From: Ferruginibacter sp.
GTDB taxonomy: Bacteria; Bacteroidota; Bacteroidia; Chitinophagales; Chitinophagaceae
DNA: 64,000 bases
Reading direction: 5' to 3'
Assembly (NCBI GenBank): GCA_019638635.1
Contig: JAHBTM010000008.1
Location: forward strand, 1 to 64,000
The notes under the pieces are model-generated. The model was not told the origin of the DNA. It searched no databases and saw only the letters and a list, made by a program, of their open reading frames with translations. The position numbers and the translations under genes were made by a program. Positions 17,465 through 26,917 of this stretch are shown piece by piece (positions within the stretch are counted from its first letter, which is position 1; every line of letters begins with the position of its first letter).

Positions 17465-18256
17465 TTAATAACGGATTGTGTAGTGTTGTTTCACCAGAAA
17501 TTCTTTTCTAAAAAAAACGATTCCGATAAAAAAGAGGTCTATACTGCTTGTAACTGCCGGATGTTTGTATATTTCTTCCCATGCCTGCTCCATCTCTTTA
17601 CTCCAGTGGATATCGTCAAAAATCAGGATGGAATTATCGTGTATGCGCTCCAGTAATTGATGGAAATAATCAAGCGTGGGCTCTTTCCGGTGGTTGCCAT
17701 CAATGTACACCCAGTCAACCGTATCCAATTTCTTCAGTAGTTCCGGTAACCGCTGATTAAAATCTCCCTGTATCAGCCGGACGTTTTTCAGTTGCAGAGT
17801 ATCAAATGTATGTTGAGCCCAATTTGCGATAGCCGGTGCCCCTTCCAAGGTGTACACCGGTATGCCTGTGAGTGCCAGATATGAAGTAGTGATTCCCAGT
17901 GAAGTACCGAGTTCAACAATGTGCTGCGGGTGGTAGTACTCGATCATTCTGTAGAACAAGGCCGCATATCGTTGCGGTTTGAGAGAACTACGGGCAATAT
18001 CGCTCACCTTGCGGCTCTTCGATTGTAATACCCGTGAACCGGCACCAAAATCTTCCACAGATATTACTTCGCTATTGTTGCGATATACTTTTCTCAGTTG
18101 TTCAATGGATTGAAATTCCGGATGCACCCTTTTGCCATTCAGCACCTGTTGTATGAATTGAAATACAAATGGAGAATGAATGCCATGCCCCCTGCCACTA
18201 CCGGCCGTTACATAATAACGAATGTATTTACAGGCGAGTTGGAAGGTGGTGTACAT
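17465..18256 (-). CDS. Class I SAM-dependent methyltransferase, O-methyltransferase-like
   Basis: 263 residues. The Rossmann part has HIVELGTSLGITTSYLAL (SAM motif I), VRLIQGDFNQRLPELL and VDWVYIDGNHRKEPTLDYF, matching the Methyltransf_24/catechol-O-methyltransferase-like group. The N-terminal region has a GRGHGIHSPFVFQFI segment that is common in Bacteroidota orthologues. Substrate unknown. It follows folA by 21 nt and precedes pntAA by 30 nt, so it belongs to the thyA-folA run of genes; this says little about its substrate. Confidence 0.82.
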   Translation of the reverse strand: MYTTFQLACKYIRYYVTAGSGRGHGIHSPFVFQFIQQVLNGKRVHPEFQSIEQLRKVYRNNSEVISVEDFGAGSRVLQSKSRKVSDIARSSLKPQRYAALFYRMIEYYHPQHIVELGTSLGITTSYLALTGIPVYTLEGAPAIANWAQHTFDTLQLKNVRLIQGDFNQRLPELLKKLDTVDWVYIDGNHRKEPTLDYFHQLLERIHDNSILIFDDIHWSKEMEQAWEEIYKHPAVTSSIDLFFIGIVFFRKEFLVKQHYTIRY

Positions 18257-18277
18257 GAATACGAAGTTATGCTTTCA

Positions 18278-18775
18278 TCAGTCGTGGATACGCTCCCACA
18301 CTTCAAACGTATAATCGTATGCGTGTTTTTCATCGGCTTGCATTTTAGTGGCAGATTTTAATTTCCAGTGGGTGGGATTGATTTCCGGAAAAAAAGTATC
18401 TCCATCCAGGTGGGTATGTACACGTGTCATGTACAGATACTGCGCTTCAGGAAACATTTGTTTGTATATGGCACCACCACCAATAATGAACACTTCCAAA
18501 CAATCTGTTTCTTTGGCTAATTGCATGGCATGTTCCATATCATGGGCCACCTGCACATTTTCGTGTATCCATTTCCGTTGACCGGTGAGTACAATGTTGA
18601 AACGTCCCGGTAATATTTTTCCTACCGATTCAAAAGTTTTTCTGCCCATGATTACCGGCATCCCCCAGGTTAAGCCTTTGAAATATTTCAAATCGTTGGG
18701 CAGATGCCAGAGCAATTGACCATTCAACCCTATGGCATTATTCTCAGAAGCTGCCACTAAAATGTTTACAATCAT
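18278..18775 (-). CDS. folA: Dihydrofolate reductase
   Basis: 165 residues. Typical motifs: NNAIGLNGQLLWHLPNDLKYF with the active-site acid (Asp), VIMGRKTFESVG for NADPH binding, and EVFIIGGGAIY near 110. It regenerates tetrahydrofolate after thymidylate synthesis. The thyA gene ends 18 nt upstream on the same strand, a common functional pair. Confidence 0.97.
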   Translation of the reverse strand: MIVNILVAASENNAIGLNGQLLWHLPNDLKYFKGLTWGMPVIMGRKTFESVGKILPGRFNIVLTGQRKWIHENVQVAHDMEHAMQLAKETDCLEVFIIGGGAIYKQMFPEAQYLYMTRVHTHLDGDTFFPEINPTHWKLKSATKMQADEKHAYDYTFEVWERIHD

Positions 18776-18793
18776 ATTCAGGTATTGAAAATT

Positions 18794-19606
18794 TTAAACG
18801 GCAACGGGGGCTTTTATAGCTGGATGGTATTGATATGCTGTCAGTTCAAAATCACTGTAGTTAAAACCGAAAATATCTTTCACGGCAGGATTGATGTTCA
18901 TTTTCGGTAGCGGGAACGGAGTGCGCGTGAGTTGCAGATGCGCCTGTTCCATGTGGTTGCTGTAGAGGTGTGCATCTCCAAAGGTATGTACGAAATCGCC
19001 TAAGTCCATATCGGTTACCTGAGCAATCATCATCGTAAGCAATGCATACGAGGCAATATTGAACGGTACACCGAGGAACACATCGGCACTGCGCTGGTAA
19101 AGCTGACAACTCAGTTTTCGTCTTCCCTGCTCGTTGGGGGCACTGGTATAAAACTGAAACAAGCAATGACAGGGCATGAGTTTCATGTGTGGTAAATCAG
19201 CCACGTTCCATGCGCTCACGAGCAACCGGCGGCTGTCGGGGTTGGTTTTCAACTGATGAATTAAATCACGGATCTGATCCACTACTTCACCACCTTTCCC
19301 TTCCCAACTGCGCCATTGATGGCCATACACCGGACCTAAATTTCCGTTAGCATCTGCCCATTCATCCCAAATAGACACACCGTTTTCTTTTAACCAGGCA
19401 ATATTGGTATCTCCTTTTAAAAACCACAGCAATTCGTAGATAATGCTTTTGAGATGGCATTTTTTAGTGGTTACCAGCGGAAATCCTTCCTGCAGATTGA
19501 AGCGCATCTGATACCCGAACACACTGCGGGTACCGGTTCCGGTGCGGTCTGATTTATCCGTACCGTGATCTATTATATGTTGGAGGAGTTGGAGGTATGC
19601 TTGCAT
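18794..19606 (-). CDS. thyA: Thymidylate synthase
   Basis: 270 residues, slightly longer than the 264 of Escherichia coli ThyA. The catalytic Cys146 lies in [10 protein letters not shown]; the dUMP-binding arginine pair is at [12 protein letters not shown]; the C-terminus ends in APVAV as in classical ThyA (EAPVAI type). It converts dUMP to dTMP using methylene-tetrahydrofolate. First gene of the run thyA-folA-methyltransferase-pntAA-pntAB-pntB. Confidence 0.97.
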   Translation of the reverse strand: MQAYLQLLQHIIDHGTDKSDRTGTGTRSVFGYQMRFNLQEGFPLVTTKKCHLKSIIYELLWFLKGDTNIAWLKENGVSIWDEWADANGNLGPVYGHQWRSWEGKGGEVVDQIRDLIHQLKTNPDSRRLLVSAWNVADLPHMKLMPCHCLFQFYTSAPNEQGRRKLSCQLYQRSADVFLGVPFNIASYALLTMMIAQVTDMDLGDFVHTFGDAHLYSNHMEQAHLQLTRTPFPLPKMNINPAVKDIFGFNYSDFELTAYQYHPAIKAPVAV

Positions 19607-19698
19607 GGGTGCAATTTAATGGAAAGCCTCATTTTGACAGAGATTTTGGTTGCTCAACTATCCACATCCCTTTAACAAAACACCTCACGAAATAGCCA

Positions 19699-19706
19699 TA
19701 ACTTTG
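19699..19706 (+). promoter_or_regulatory. -7 element upstream of mnmA
   Basis: TAACTTTG fits TAnnTTTG and lies 20 nt before the mnmA ATG. The matching -33 element is not clear: only TTTA at 19671-19674, with a 24-nt spacer. Confidence 0.4.
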
Positions 19707-19726
19707 CATCCTGTTATTTTTTTCAT

Positions 19727-20833
19727 ATGAGCGCAAAAGGAAAAGTGTTGGTGGCCATGAGCGGCGGTATTGATAGTACCGTAGCCGCGCTTATGCTCCA
19801 TAAAGAAGGATATGAAGTGGTGGGCATCACCATGAAAACATGGGATTATGCCACCAGTACCGGCACAAGCGGTAAGAAGGAAACAGGTTGCTGCAACCTG
19901 GATAGTTTCAATGATGCACGCATGGCGGCGGTACAACATGGGTTCCCGCATTATATACTCGATATCCGGGATGAATTCGGTGATTTTGTGATTGAGAATT
20001 TTGTAGATGAATACCTAGCCGGACGCACACCCAATCCATGTGTGATGTGCAACACCCATATTAAATGGAGGGCCTTGCTTAAGCGTGCTGATGCGCTGGG
20101 GTGTGATTACATTGCTACCGGTCATTATGCCCAGGTTTTGCAACATGATAACGGGCGATTTTTCATCCGTAAAGGGTTGGATGAATCCAAAGATCAAAGC
20201 TATGCCTTATGGGGCTTGCAACAGGATTTACTGAAACGCACACTCCTGCCCCTCGGCACGTATCGCAAAACAGCCATACGGCAACTGGCACATGATTACG
20301 GCTATCCGGAACTCGCTAAAAAAAGTGAGAGTTATGAAATTTGTTTTGTACCGGATAACGACTACCGCGGTTTTTTAAAACGCCGTGTACCTACATTGGA
20401 AAAGGAAGTAAACGGTGGCCATTTTGTAGATACGAACGGAAAGGTGCTCGGCATACACAAGGGCTATCCGTTCTATACGGTTGGCCAACGGAAAGGACTT
20501 GATATTGCCCTGGGGAAACCCGTTTTTGTAACACGCATTATCCCCGAAACCAATACGGTGGTGTTGGGAGAAGAAGACGATTTAAAGGAAACCGAGATGC
20601 GGGTGAGTGGCATCAACTGGATGAAATACGACGAAATTACGCCCGGTATGGAGGCAGTTACTAAAATAAGATATAAGGATGCTGGCGCGCTCAGCAACTT
20701 GTACCCATACGAAAATGGTGTGAAAGTTCGTTTCTATGAAGCGGTTAAGGGCATTGCACCCGGACAAAGCGCCGTGTTTTACGAAAACAACGATGTAATC
20801 GGTGGGGGAATCATTCAACGCAATCCGCTTTAA
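19727..20833 (+). CDS. mnmA: tRNA-specific 2-thiouridylase
   Basis: 368 residues. PP-loop SGGIDS at 12-17 binds ATP; Cys108 (NPCVMCN) and Cys206 (SYEICFVPD) are the catalytic and persulfide cysteines; the central GQRKGLDIALGKP and C-terminal beta-barrel complete the family layout. It thiolates U34 in tRNAs for Lys, Glu and Gln. No sulfur relay (tus) or cysteine desulfurase gene is adjacent. Start chosen at the ATG at 19727, which gives a standard N-terminus right before the PP-loop. Confidence 0.96.
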   Translation: MSAKGKVLVAMSGGIDSTVAALMLHKEGYEVVGITMKTWDYATSTGTSGKKETGCCNLDSFNDARMAAVQHGFPHYILDIRDEFGDFVIENFVDEYLAGRTPNPCVMCNTHIKWRALLKRADALGCDYIATGHYAQVLQHDNGRFFIRKGLDESKDQSYALWGLQQDLLKRTLLPLGTYRKTAIRQLAHDYGYPELAKKSESYEICFVPDNDYRGFLKRRVPTLEKEVNGGHFVDTNGKVLGIHKGYPFYTVGQRKGLDIALGKPVFVTRIIPETNTVVLGEEDDLKETEMRVSGINWMKYDEITPGMEAVTKIRYKDAGALSNLYPYENGVKVRFYEAVKGIAPGQSAVFYENNDVIGGGIIQRNPL

Positions 20834-20863
20834 CTTTCCGCATAATATATATATCTTGGCTTT

Positions 20864-21604
20864 ATGAAAAAAATCCTGATTCCGTTTGTTGTGATGGGAT
20901 GCCTGATGTTGAACAGCTGTAAAAAATCAACGGAAGAATATGCCACTGTGCCGTTGTCTGATTACTATCCGTTACAAGCGGGTAAATACATTACGTATCG
21001 GTTAGATTCAACCGTGTTTATAAATTTTGGAACGGTACAGGTTACACGAAGTTATGAAGTGAAGTATAGTGTAGATGCTCCCATTACCGACAACCTGAAC
21101 CGGCCTGCCTGGAGAATTATCCGCAGTATCCGCAATACAAGTACCGACCCATGGGTTACCGATGCCACATTCATGGCAGTGCCTACCAACAACACGCTGG
21201 AATTTATTGAAAACAACCTGCGTTTTGTGAAGCTGCATCAACCGGTGCGGAATGGTTATTCATGGAAAGGACATTCGCACATTGATACATATACTCCTTC
21301 GAGCGGATTGAGGTATTTGGATGACTGGGATTATATCTATGATTTTGTAGGAACGAACGAAACTATTAACGGATTTAACCTGAAAACACTCACGGTGCGA
21401 CAGCGCGATGAAGTGATTGGCAATCCTATCGATCCGGAATCGTACAGTGAAGTGAATTATGGCATTGAAAAATATGCAGAAGGTATAGGCATGGTGTACA
21501 AATCTTTCCTGCATACTGAATACCAACCCGGAGGAGGATCTCAATCCGGCTACTTTGTGGATGGCTCTTATGGAATAGAGTTAACGTTGATAGACCACAA
21601 TTGA
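20864..21604 (+). CDS. Putative lipoprotein of unknown function
   Basis: 246 residues. A hydrophobic start with lipobox LNSC at Cys19 followed by KK suggests a lipid-anchored envelope protein. The rest is rich in Tyr, Thr and beta-strand patterns (SDYYPLQAGKYITYRLDS), an arrangement often seen in hypothetical Bacteroidota lipoproteins; I do not recognise a characterised domain. It starts 30 nt after mnmA on the same strand, but a near-consensus TATCTTGG at 20852-20859 suggests its own promoter. Confidence 0.7.
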   Translation: MKKILIPFVVMGCLMLNSCKKSTEEYATVPLSDYYPLQAGKYITYRLDSTVFINFGTVQVTRSYEVKYSVDAPITDNLNRPAWRIIRSIRNTSTDPWVTDATFMAVPTNNTLEFIENNLRFVKLHQPVRNGYSWKGHSHIDTYTPSSGLRYLDDWDYIYDFVGTNETINGFNLKTLTVRQRDEVIGNPIDPESYSEVNYGIEKYAEGIGMVYKSFLHTEYQPGGGSQSGYFVDGSYGIELTLIDHN

Positions 21605-21882
21605 TTAAATGATATCTGTTCATTGTTCCGGGGATCGAATGCAGCAACTTTTCAACCTAATTGTGGAGAGAATTTGTGTCGCTACTTAATTACTTTTCTA
21701 CAGTTGTATTATTATAACAATTGTCCACGCATAGGCTATGTCCAAGGCTTAGATCGAAAAAAATCAGCAAATTTGCCTACAATGAACACTACAATCCGTA
21801 CGTTACAAATTTATTGTTTCCGACAGCTGGAATATAATGTTTAACTGGATATTCTATTCCAAATAACGCTATGCAACAAATC

Positions 21883-22374
21883 CTACTTCTTTCTCAAAAA
21901 ATTGATCATATCTGTACTCGGAATGTGGGTACAGCCAACTTGTCGCAATAAAGTTACCAGTTGTCCGCGGTGGTACGTTTGATGATTGAACAGATGCATC
22001 AACACTTCATACACCGGTTGTTTGAAACGTACTTTTTTAGAAGTCATGTATGAAAATTCATGCGTAAAGGTGCCTATCACTGCCAGGTCAACCCATTCTT
22101 TGATTTGCTTAGACTGACGCATCCACTGATTACCCAACTCCATAATAGTACCATTAAAATGTGCAGAGGGAACCTCAACCACTTCCACCAATTTCAGTCG
22201 TTGCCACCAGATAGACTCTGCATCCAGCATATGCAATACCGTTTTGTAGATGGAAGGAAAACTGCTGATTACTTCCTGGTGAATTTGTTCATCGGATAAA
22301 TTATATATCACGTCCATTATCTGTTGATTGGCCCAACAGTTGTACTGTGCGTATTTGGTCAGCGTAACTTTCAT
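21883..22374 (-). CDS. DinB-family metal-dependent protein
   Basis: Start at the ATG at 22374 (MKVTLTKYAQYNCWANQQ), giving 163 residues; the longer frame upstream overlaps the divergent GNAT gene region and lacks family support. The DinB four-helix bundle is visible, with the metal-binding triad His48, His131 and His135 (LFNHQTYHRGQ). Members include thiol transferases and DNA-damage-induced proteins of mostly unknown reaction. Divergent from the acetyltransferase gene. Confidence 0.87.
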   Translation of the reverse strand: MKVTLTKYAQYNCWANQQIMDVIYNLSDEQIHQEVISSFPSIYKTVLHMLDAESIWWQRLKLVEVVEVPSAHFNGTIMELGNQWMRQSKQIKEWVDLAVIGTFTHEFSYMTSKKVRFKQPVYEVLMHLFNHQTYHRGQLVTLLRQVGCTHIPSTDMINFLRKK

Positions 22375-22447
22375 GGCTTCGGTTTTTACAAATTTAAACG
22401 AATGTTTGGTGGCGAAAACATTAGATTTGAATTCATTTCGAATCATC

Positions 22448-22897
22448 ATGCCAGTACATATCAGAAAAGCCATTGAAAGTGATTGCATCCGATTGATGGA
22501 ACTTATTCAACAACTTGCCGTGTTTGAAAAAGAACCCAACGCTATCCGGGTAAGTTTGGAGCATTTCACAGCATGTGGCTTCGGTTCCTCGCCATGCTGG
22601 GAAGCCTTTGTAGCAACCGACCAAAATCAAATCGTCGGTTTTGCCTTGTTTTACACCCGGTACAGCACCTGGAGAGGCAAGCGTCTCTATCTCGAAGATT
22701 TATATGTTACAGAACCTTTCAGAAATCAACAAGTTGGTAAACAATTGTTTGAGAAACTGCAGCAACATGCACTCGATCAGGGTTACACCGGCATGAACTG
22801 GCAGGTGCTGGAATGGAATGCAGATGCCATTCGGTTTTACAAAAAATTTGATGAGATTCACCTGGAAGACGGTTGGTTGAACGGATACTGGAAATAA
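22448..22897 (+). CDS. GNAT family N-acetyltransferase
   Basis: 149 residues from the ATG at 22448 (MPVHIRKAIESDCIRL); the frame is open further upstream but that part encodes nothing family-like. Acetyl-CoA binding motif region LYVTEPFRNQQVGKQLF and the downstream NWQVLEWNADAIRFYKKF are typical; it looks like spermidine/diamine acetyltransferase-type proteins (the RLYLEDLYV strand). The real acceptor cannot be stated. Confidence 0.88.
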   Translation: MPVHIRKAIESDCIRLMELIQQLAVFEKEPNAIRVSLEHFTACGFGSSPCWEAFVATDQNQIVGFALFYTRYSTWRGKRLYLEDLYVTEPFRNQQVGKQLFEKLQQHALDQGYTGMNWQVLEWNADAIRFYKKFDEIHLEDGWLNGYWK

Positions 22898-22958
22898 TAT
22901 TAGGTTTTTTGGTATTACAATAATTTTACTACCTTTCATATCCCAAAAAAATAAATAT

Positions 22959-24737
22959 ATGGCCGCCCAAACGAAAAGTTGGAAGCTACTGGCTTCCTCT
23001 CTATTATTGCTATTCATTACCTTTTATTCCTGTAAAAAGAGCGACAACGTTGGTGGAGAAACGCCACCGGATTTGGTTTCACGCGTGAGCGCTTCCGCGA
23101 ACGGATATGTTACCAATGAAAGTAATCAACCCGTGCAAGGTGCTACCGTGAAAATGGGTTTATCAACCACTACTACGGATGCCTATGGATATTTTGAAAT
23201 CAATAACGCACAAGTAGTAAAAAATGCTGCTGTTATCACTGTTCAGCAACCGGGATATTTCAAAGCGATTAAAACTTTTGCCGTAGAAAGCGGGCGTAAA
23301 CATACTACACGTATTCAACTGATTCCTCGCGTAGTGATTGGAACGATTGATGCAGCTACAGGCGGTACCGCTACGGATGCCAATGGTATGAAGGTAGAAC
23401 TGCCCGCTGCCGGTGTGGTGAACGCTACTACCGGTGCCGCCTATACGGGAAGTGTACAGGTGGCAGCCCATTGGATAGACCCTTCCAGTCCGGCTATGAC
23501 TGCCACCATGCCCGGCGACTTGCGTGCGTTGAACAATGATGGAATGATGCGCACCCTCATTACCTACGGTATGATTAAAGTAGAGTTAACCGGAAGTGGT
23601 GGTGAGAAATTACAAATTGCAGATGGTAAGAAATCAAAACTCACTTTCCCGCTTCCGGCAACTATGAGTGGTAGTGCTCCTACTTCAATACCTCTTTGGT
23701 ATTTTGATGAAGAAAAAGGTTTGTGGATAGAAGAAGGTTCGGCTATGCGTGTAGGTAATACATACGAGGGTGAAGTGAGCCATTTCTCTTACTGGAATTG
23801 CGATGTGCCTGCCAATTTTGTTCATTTTAATGTAACAGTGATTGACGCCAACGGAAACCCCGTTCCTATGGCACATGTAAGGATACGCTCACAAAGCAAT
23901 CCATATAATACAGGCGTGGGTTATACAGACAGCACCGGATACACGAGCGGATACATACCTGCCAACAGCGATTTAGTAATTGAAATTTCCTATTTCAACA
24001 GTTGTGGCACTCCATCTTACACTCAAAACTTCTCTACTACCAATGCTAATTTATCTTTAGGCATTATTACACTTCCGGCAGCAGCCGTGGCCACTGCCTC
24101 CGGCACGCTCACCGATTGTAACGGGCAGCCCGTAACCAGCGGAGCCGTAGTTGTGCAATATAGTGGCGGTCCGGTATTTCGCTATCCGGTGGATGCTACC
24201 GGTGCATTTCAGTTTAGCACACCATTGTGCGGTGCCAATGCAGTAATCAATATCATTGGGGTGGATGCAACCAGTCAACAACAAAGTAACGGTATGCCAT
24301 ATACGCTAGTAAGCGGCACTAACAACATCGGCAATATTCAGGCTTGTGGCGTTACTACCACACAGTTCGTAAACTTTACCATCAATGGCACTTCATATGC
24401 TTTTACTGCACCTGTAGATTCTGTGTATATGAGTGGACAGGGAACCCAGATTGCCACCATCGGAGCTTTTCAGATTAACGGAAACAACTGGATGAACATG
24501 GGAGTAGGGTGGATGAATATCGCATTAAATGCGCAACAACCTATGTACTATTTCCATACCAATCACTTGCCTGATTCTACTTCTAACCCTTCACAAAACA
24601 TGTGGGTAACGATTACTGAATTGGGCAACGTGGGTGAATTTGTGGCGGGGGAATTTTCCGGCACATTTATCGGGCCTCCACCTAATAATACACCCTATGC
24701 CATTACATGTACATTCAGGGTACGGCGTCTTTTCTAA
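22959..24737 (+). CDS. Tandem surface lipoprotein paralogue 1
   Basis: 592 residues. Lipobox FYSC (Cys25) then KKSD. Residues about 45-125 are a carboxypeptidase-regulatory-like beta domain (GYVTNESNQPVQGATVKMG ... TTDAYGYFEI). Next, about 125-280, comes a module ending IPLWYFDEEKGLWIEEG and EVSHFSYWN, which resembles the extracellular module of FAM171/CILP-type animal proteins. The C-terminal half has a second regulatory-like domain (GTLTDCNGQPVTSGAVVV) and a final strand domain ending RVRRLF. The N-terminal half is nearly identical to paralogue 2, the C-terminal half less so. Probably an outer-membrane lipoprotein; ligand unknown. Its codons are more G/C-ending than those of paralogues 2 and 3. 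Confidence 0.8.
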   Translation: MAAQTKSWKLLASSLLLLFITFYSCKKSDNVGGETPPDLVSRVSASANGYVTNESNQPVQGATVKMGLSTTTTDAYGYFEINNAQVVKNAAVITVQQPGYFKAIKTFAVESGRKHTTRIQLIPRVVIGTIDAATGGTATDANGMKVELPAAGVVNATTGAAYTGSVQVAAHWIDPSSPAMTATMPGDLRALNNDGMMRTLITYGMIKVELTGSGGEKLQIADGKKSKLTFPLPATMSGSAPTSIPLWYFDEEKGLWIEEGSAMRVGNTYEGEVSHFSYWNCDVPANFVHFNVTVIDANGNPVPMAHVRIRSQSNPYNTGVGYTDSTGYTSGYIPANSDLVIEISYFNSCGTPSYTQNFSTTNANLSLGIITLPAAAVATASGTLTDCNGQPVTSGAVVVQYSGGPVFRYPVDATGAFQFSTPLCGANAVINIIGVDATSQQQSNGMPYTLVSGTNNIGNIQACGVTTTQFVNFTINGTSYAFTAPVDSVYMSGQGTQIATIGAFQINGNNWMNMGVGWMNIALNAQQPMYYFHTNHLPDSTSNPSQNMWVTITELGNVGEFVAGEFSGTFIGPPPNNTPYAITCTFRVRRLF

Positions 24738-24769
24738 ATAGATATAAATACATAAAGAAGATGTTATAT

Positions 24770-24794
24770 GCGGTAGATTTCTGCCGCTTTTTTT
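24770..24794 (+). terminator. Terminator after lipoprotein paralogue 1
   Basis: GCGGTAGA-TT-TCTGCCGC (24770-24787) followed by seven T. The same 18-nt hairpin recurs after paralogue 2. Confidence 0.85.
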
Positions 24795-24925
24795 ATTATA
24801 ACAATCTGAAATTAAATGGTTTGGCAATTAAACGTCGATCTACAGTTCTTTATAAAAGGTTCACATTAAATTAAAATGTATATTTATAAGTCACTTTTCC
24901 TTCAACCAACAACTCCACTTTCAAA

Positions 24926-26695
24926 ATGAAAAAAGTATTTTCAATAATTACTCTTGCCACGCTTATTCTATTTTCAGGTTGCAAAAAAAACGATAGCATT
25001 GGAGGTGATGGTACACCAGATCTTGTATCTCGCGTGAGTGCCTCGGCAAATGGTTATGTTACCAATGAAACAAATCAACCCGTGCAAGGCGCTATGGTGA
25101 AAATGGGAACTTCCACAACTACAACAGATGAGTTTGGATATTTTGAAATCAACAATGCGCAAGTAGTTAAGACTGCTGCGGTAATTACTGTTCAACAAGC
25201 CGGATATTTTAATGCGATTAAAACTTTCAAGGTGGAGACCGGACGAAAACATAGTACCCGCATTCAGTTGATTCCTCGTGTGGTGATTGGAACTATCGAT
25301 GCAACTACAGGTGGTGTTGCTAATGATGCCAATGGTATGAAGGTTGAACTACCTGCTGCAGGTGTGGTGAATGCAACTACCGGTGCCGCATACTCGGGAA
25401 CGGTGCAAGTTGCTGCGCATTGGATAGATCCTACTAGTCCTGATTTAGCAGCCACCATGCCCGGTGATTTACGTGCATTGAATAGTGAAGGTTTGATGCG
25501 TACACTCATTACCTATGGTATGATAAAAGTAGAATTAACCGGTAGCGGTGGTGAGCAATTACAAATTGCAGATGGTAAAAAATCTAAATTAACTTTCCCA
25601 CTTCCTGCAACCATGAGTGGAAGTGCTCCAGCTAGTATACCTCTATGGTATTTTGATGAAGAAAAAGGTTTATGGATAGAAGAAGGTTCGGCCATGCGTG
25701 TTGGTAATTCTTACGAAGGAGAAGTAAGTCATTTCTCATTTTGGAATGTTGATGTGCCTATGTCCCTGGTTGAATTCAATGTAACAATTCTTGATCATAA
25801 TGGCAACCCTGTACCTATGGCATTGGTAAAAATTAGTTTACAAAGCAACCCCAACAATGCGGGTGTTGGATATACCGATAGCACCGGTTATACCAGTGGT
25901 TTCATTCCTGCAAATAGCAACCTAGTAATTCAAGTTATGAGTTACCTTAGGTGTGGATCTCCTGTTTATACTCAGAATTTCTCTACTACTAATACCAATA
26001 TTTCTTTTGGAACACTTACTACGCCTGCTAATACAACTACATCTGTTTCGGGCATACTAAGTAATTGTAATGGCCAGCCCGTTACAACTGGTTCTATTAT
26101 TGTAAGACTTAACACAGGTGCAATTATGCGTTTTCCGGTGGATGTATCAGGAGCATTTCAATTTAGTATGCCTTTGTGCGGGCCAAACGTTATTGTATCT
26201 ATCGTTGGGGTGGATGATACGAATCTGCAACAAAGCAATGGGATGGCTTATACATTAATAAATGGCTCCAATAATATTGGCAACATACAAGCATGTGGTG
26301 TTAATACCTCTCAGTTTGTCAATTTCAGTATCAATGGTACATATTACTACTATACTTCGCCCGTTGATTCTATAGCCATGTTGAATCAAGGCCCAACATC
26401 ACAATTCGTTATTAATGCAATTCAAGAAACTGGTTATAATAATTGGACTAACATATTTATTGAGAGGACGAACATAGCTTTGAATTCACAGCAACCCATG
26501 TTACTATTCCATACCAGTCATATTAATGGTTTATTAAACAATGAACCGTCGCAATACATATTGGTAAACATTACAGAGTATGGAAATATTGGCGAATTTA
26601 TTGCCGGTAATTTTTCTGGAACTATTATAGGTGGTTACCCCAATTACGCACCTTTTGCAATTACCTGCTCATTTAGGGCTAAAAGAACATTCTAA
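24926..26695 (+). CDS. Tandem surface lipoprotein paralogue 2
   Basis: 589 residues. Lipobox FSGC (Cys19) then KKND. The domain order is that of paralogue 1: carboxypeptidase-regulatory-like domain (about 40-120), a module ending WYFDEEKGLWIEEG (about 120-275), a second GILSNCNGQPVTTG domain (about 370-450) and a C-terminal strand domain ending RAKRTF. Most residues up to about 285 equal those of paralogue 1, while many codons differ at third positions and are more A/T-ending. That means long-maintained protein similarity rather than very recent copying. Preceded by a leader resembling that of paralogue 3 and followed by the same terminator as paralogue 1. Confidence 0.8.
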   Translation: MKKVFSIITLATLILFSGCKKNDSIGGDGTPDLVSRVSASANGYVTNETNQPVQGAMVKMGTSTTTTDEFGYFEINNAQVVKTAAVITVQQAGYFNAIKTFKVETGRKHSTRIQLIPRVVIGTIDATTGGVANDANGMKVELPAAGVVNATTGAAYSGTVQVAAHWIDPTSPDLAATMPGDLRALNSEGLMRTLITYGMIKVELTGSGGEQLQIADGKKSKLTFPLPATMSGSAPASIPLWYFDEEKGLWIEEGSAMRVGNSYEGEVSHFSFWNVDVPMSLVEFNVTILDHNGNPVPMALVKISLQSNPNNAGVGYTDSTGYTSGFIPANSNLVIQVMSYLRCGSPVYTQNFSTTNTNISFGTLTTPANTTTSVSGILSNCNGQPVTTGSIIVRLNTGAIMRFPVDVSGAFQFSMPLCGPNVIVSIVGVDDTNLQQSNGMAYTLINGSNNIGNIQACGVNTSQFVNFSINGTYYYYTSPVDSIAMLNQGPTSQFVINAIQETGYNNWTNIFIERTNIALNSQQPMLLFHTSHINGLLNNEPSQYILVNITEYGNIGEFIAGNFSGTIIGGYPNYAPFAITCSFRAKRTF

Positions 26696-26728
26696 ATGTA
26701 AATTGATTAAAATCTAAATGATGATTAA

Positions 26729-26753
26729 GCGGTAGATTTCTGCCGCTTTTTTT
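26729..26753 (+). terminator. Terminator after lipoprotein paralogue 2
   Basis: Hairpin identical in sequence to that at 24770-24787 (stem GCGGTAGA/TCTGCCGC) followed by seven T, so the terminator was duplicated with the gene. Confidence 0.85.
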
Positions 26754-26917
26754 GTTCTTTTCAATTATTGAAAACACACTTTTTCCTTTCCAATCCCGAT
26801 GAAATACAACTAGTTAATTGATAAAACCTTTAATACTCATTGGTTTTAAGGCGGTATAATCAAGGATGTATAGATTATATAAAGTATATTTAACAACCAA
26901 ATAACTCCACATTCAAT

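Noticed and set aside
21623..21844. 73-codon plus-strand open frame after the lipoprotein at 20864
   Set aside because: No similarity, no promoter or family motif, and composition typical of non-coding DNA.
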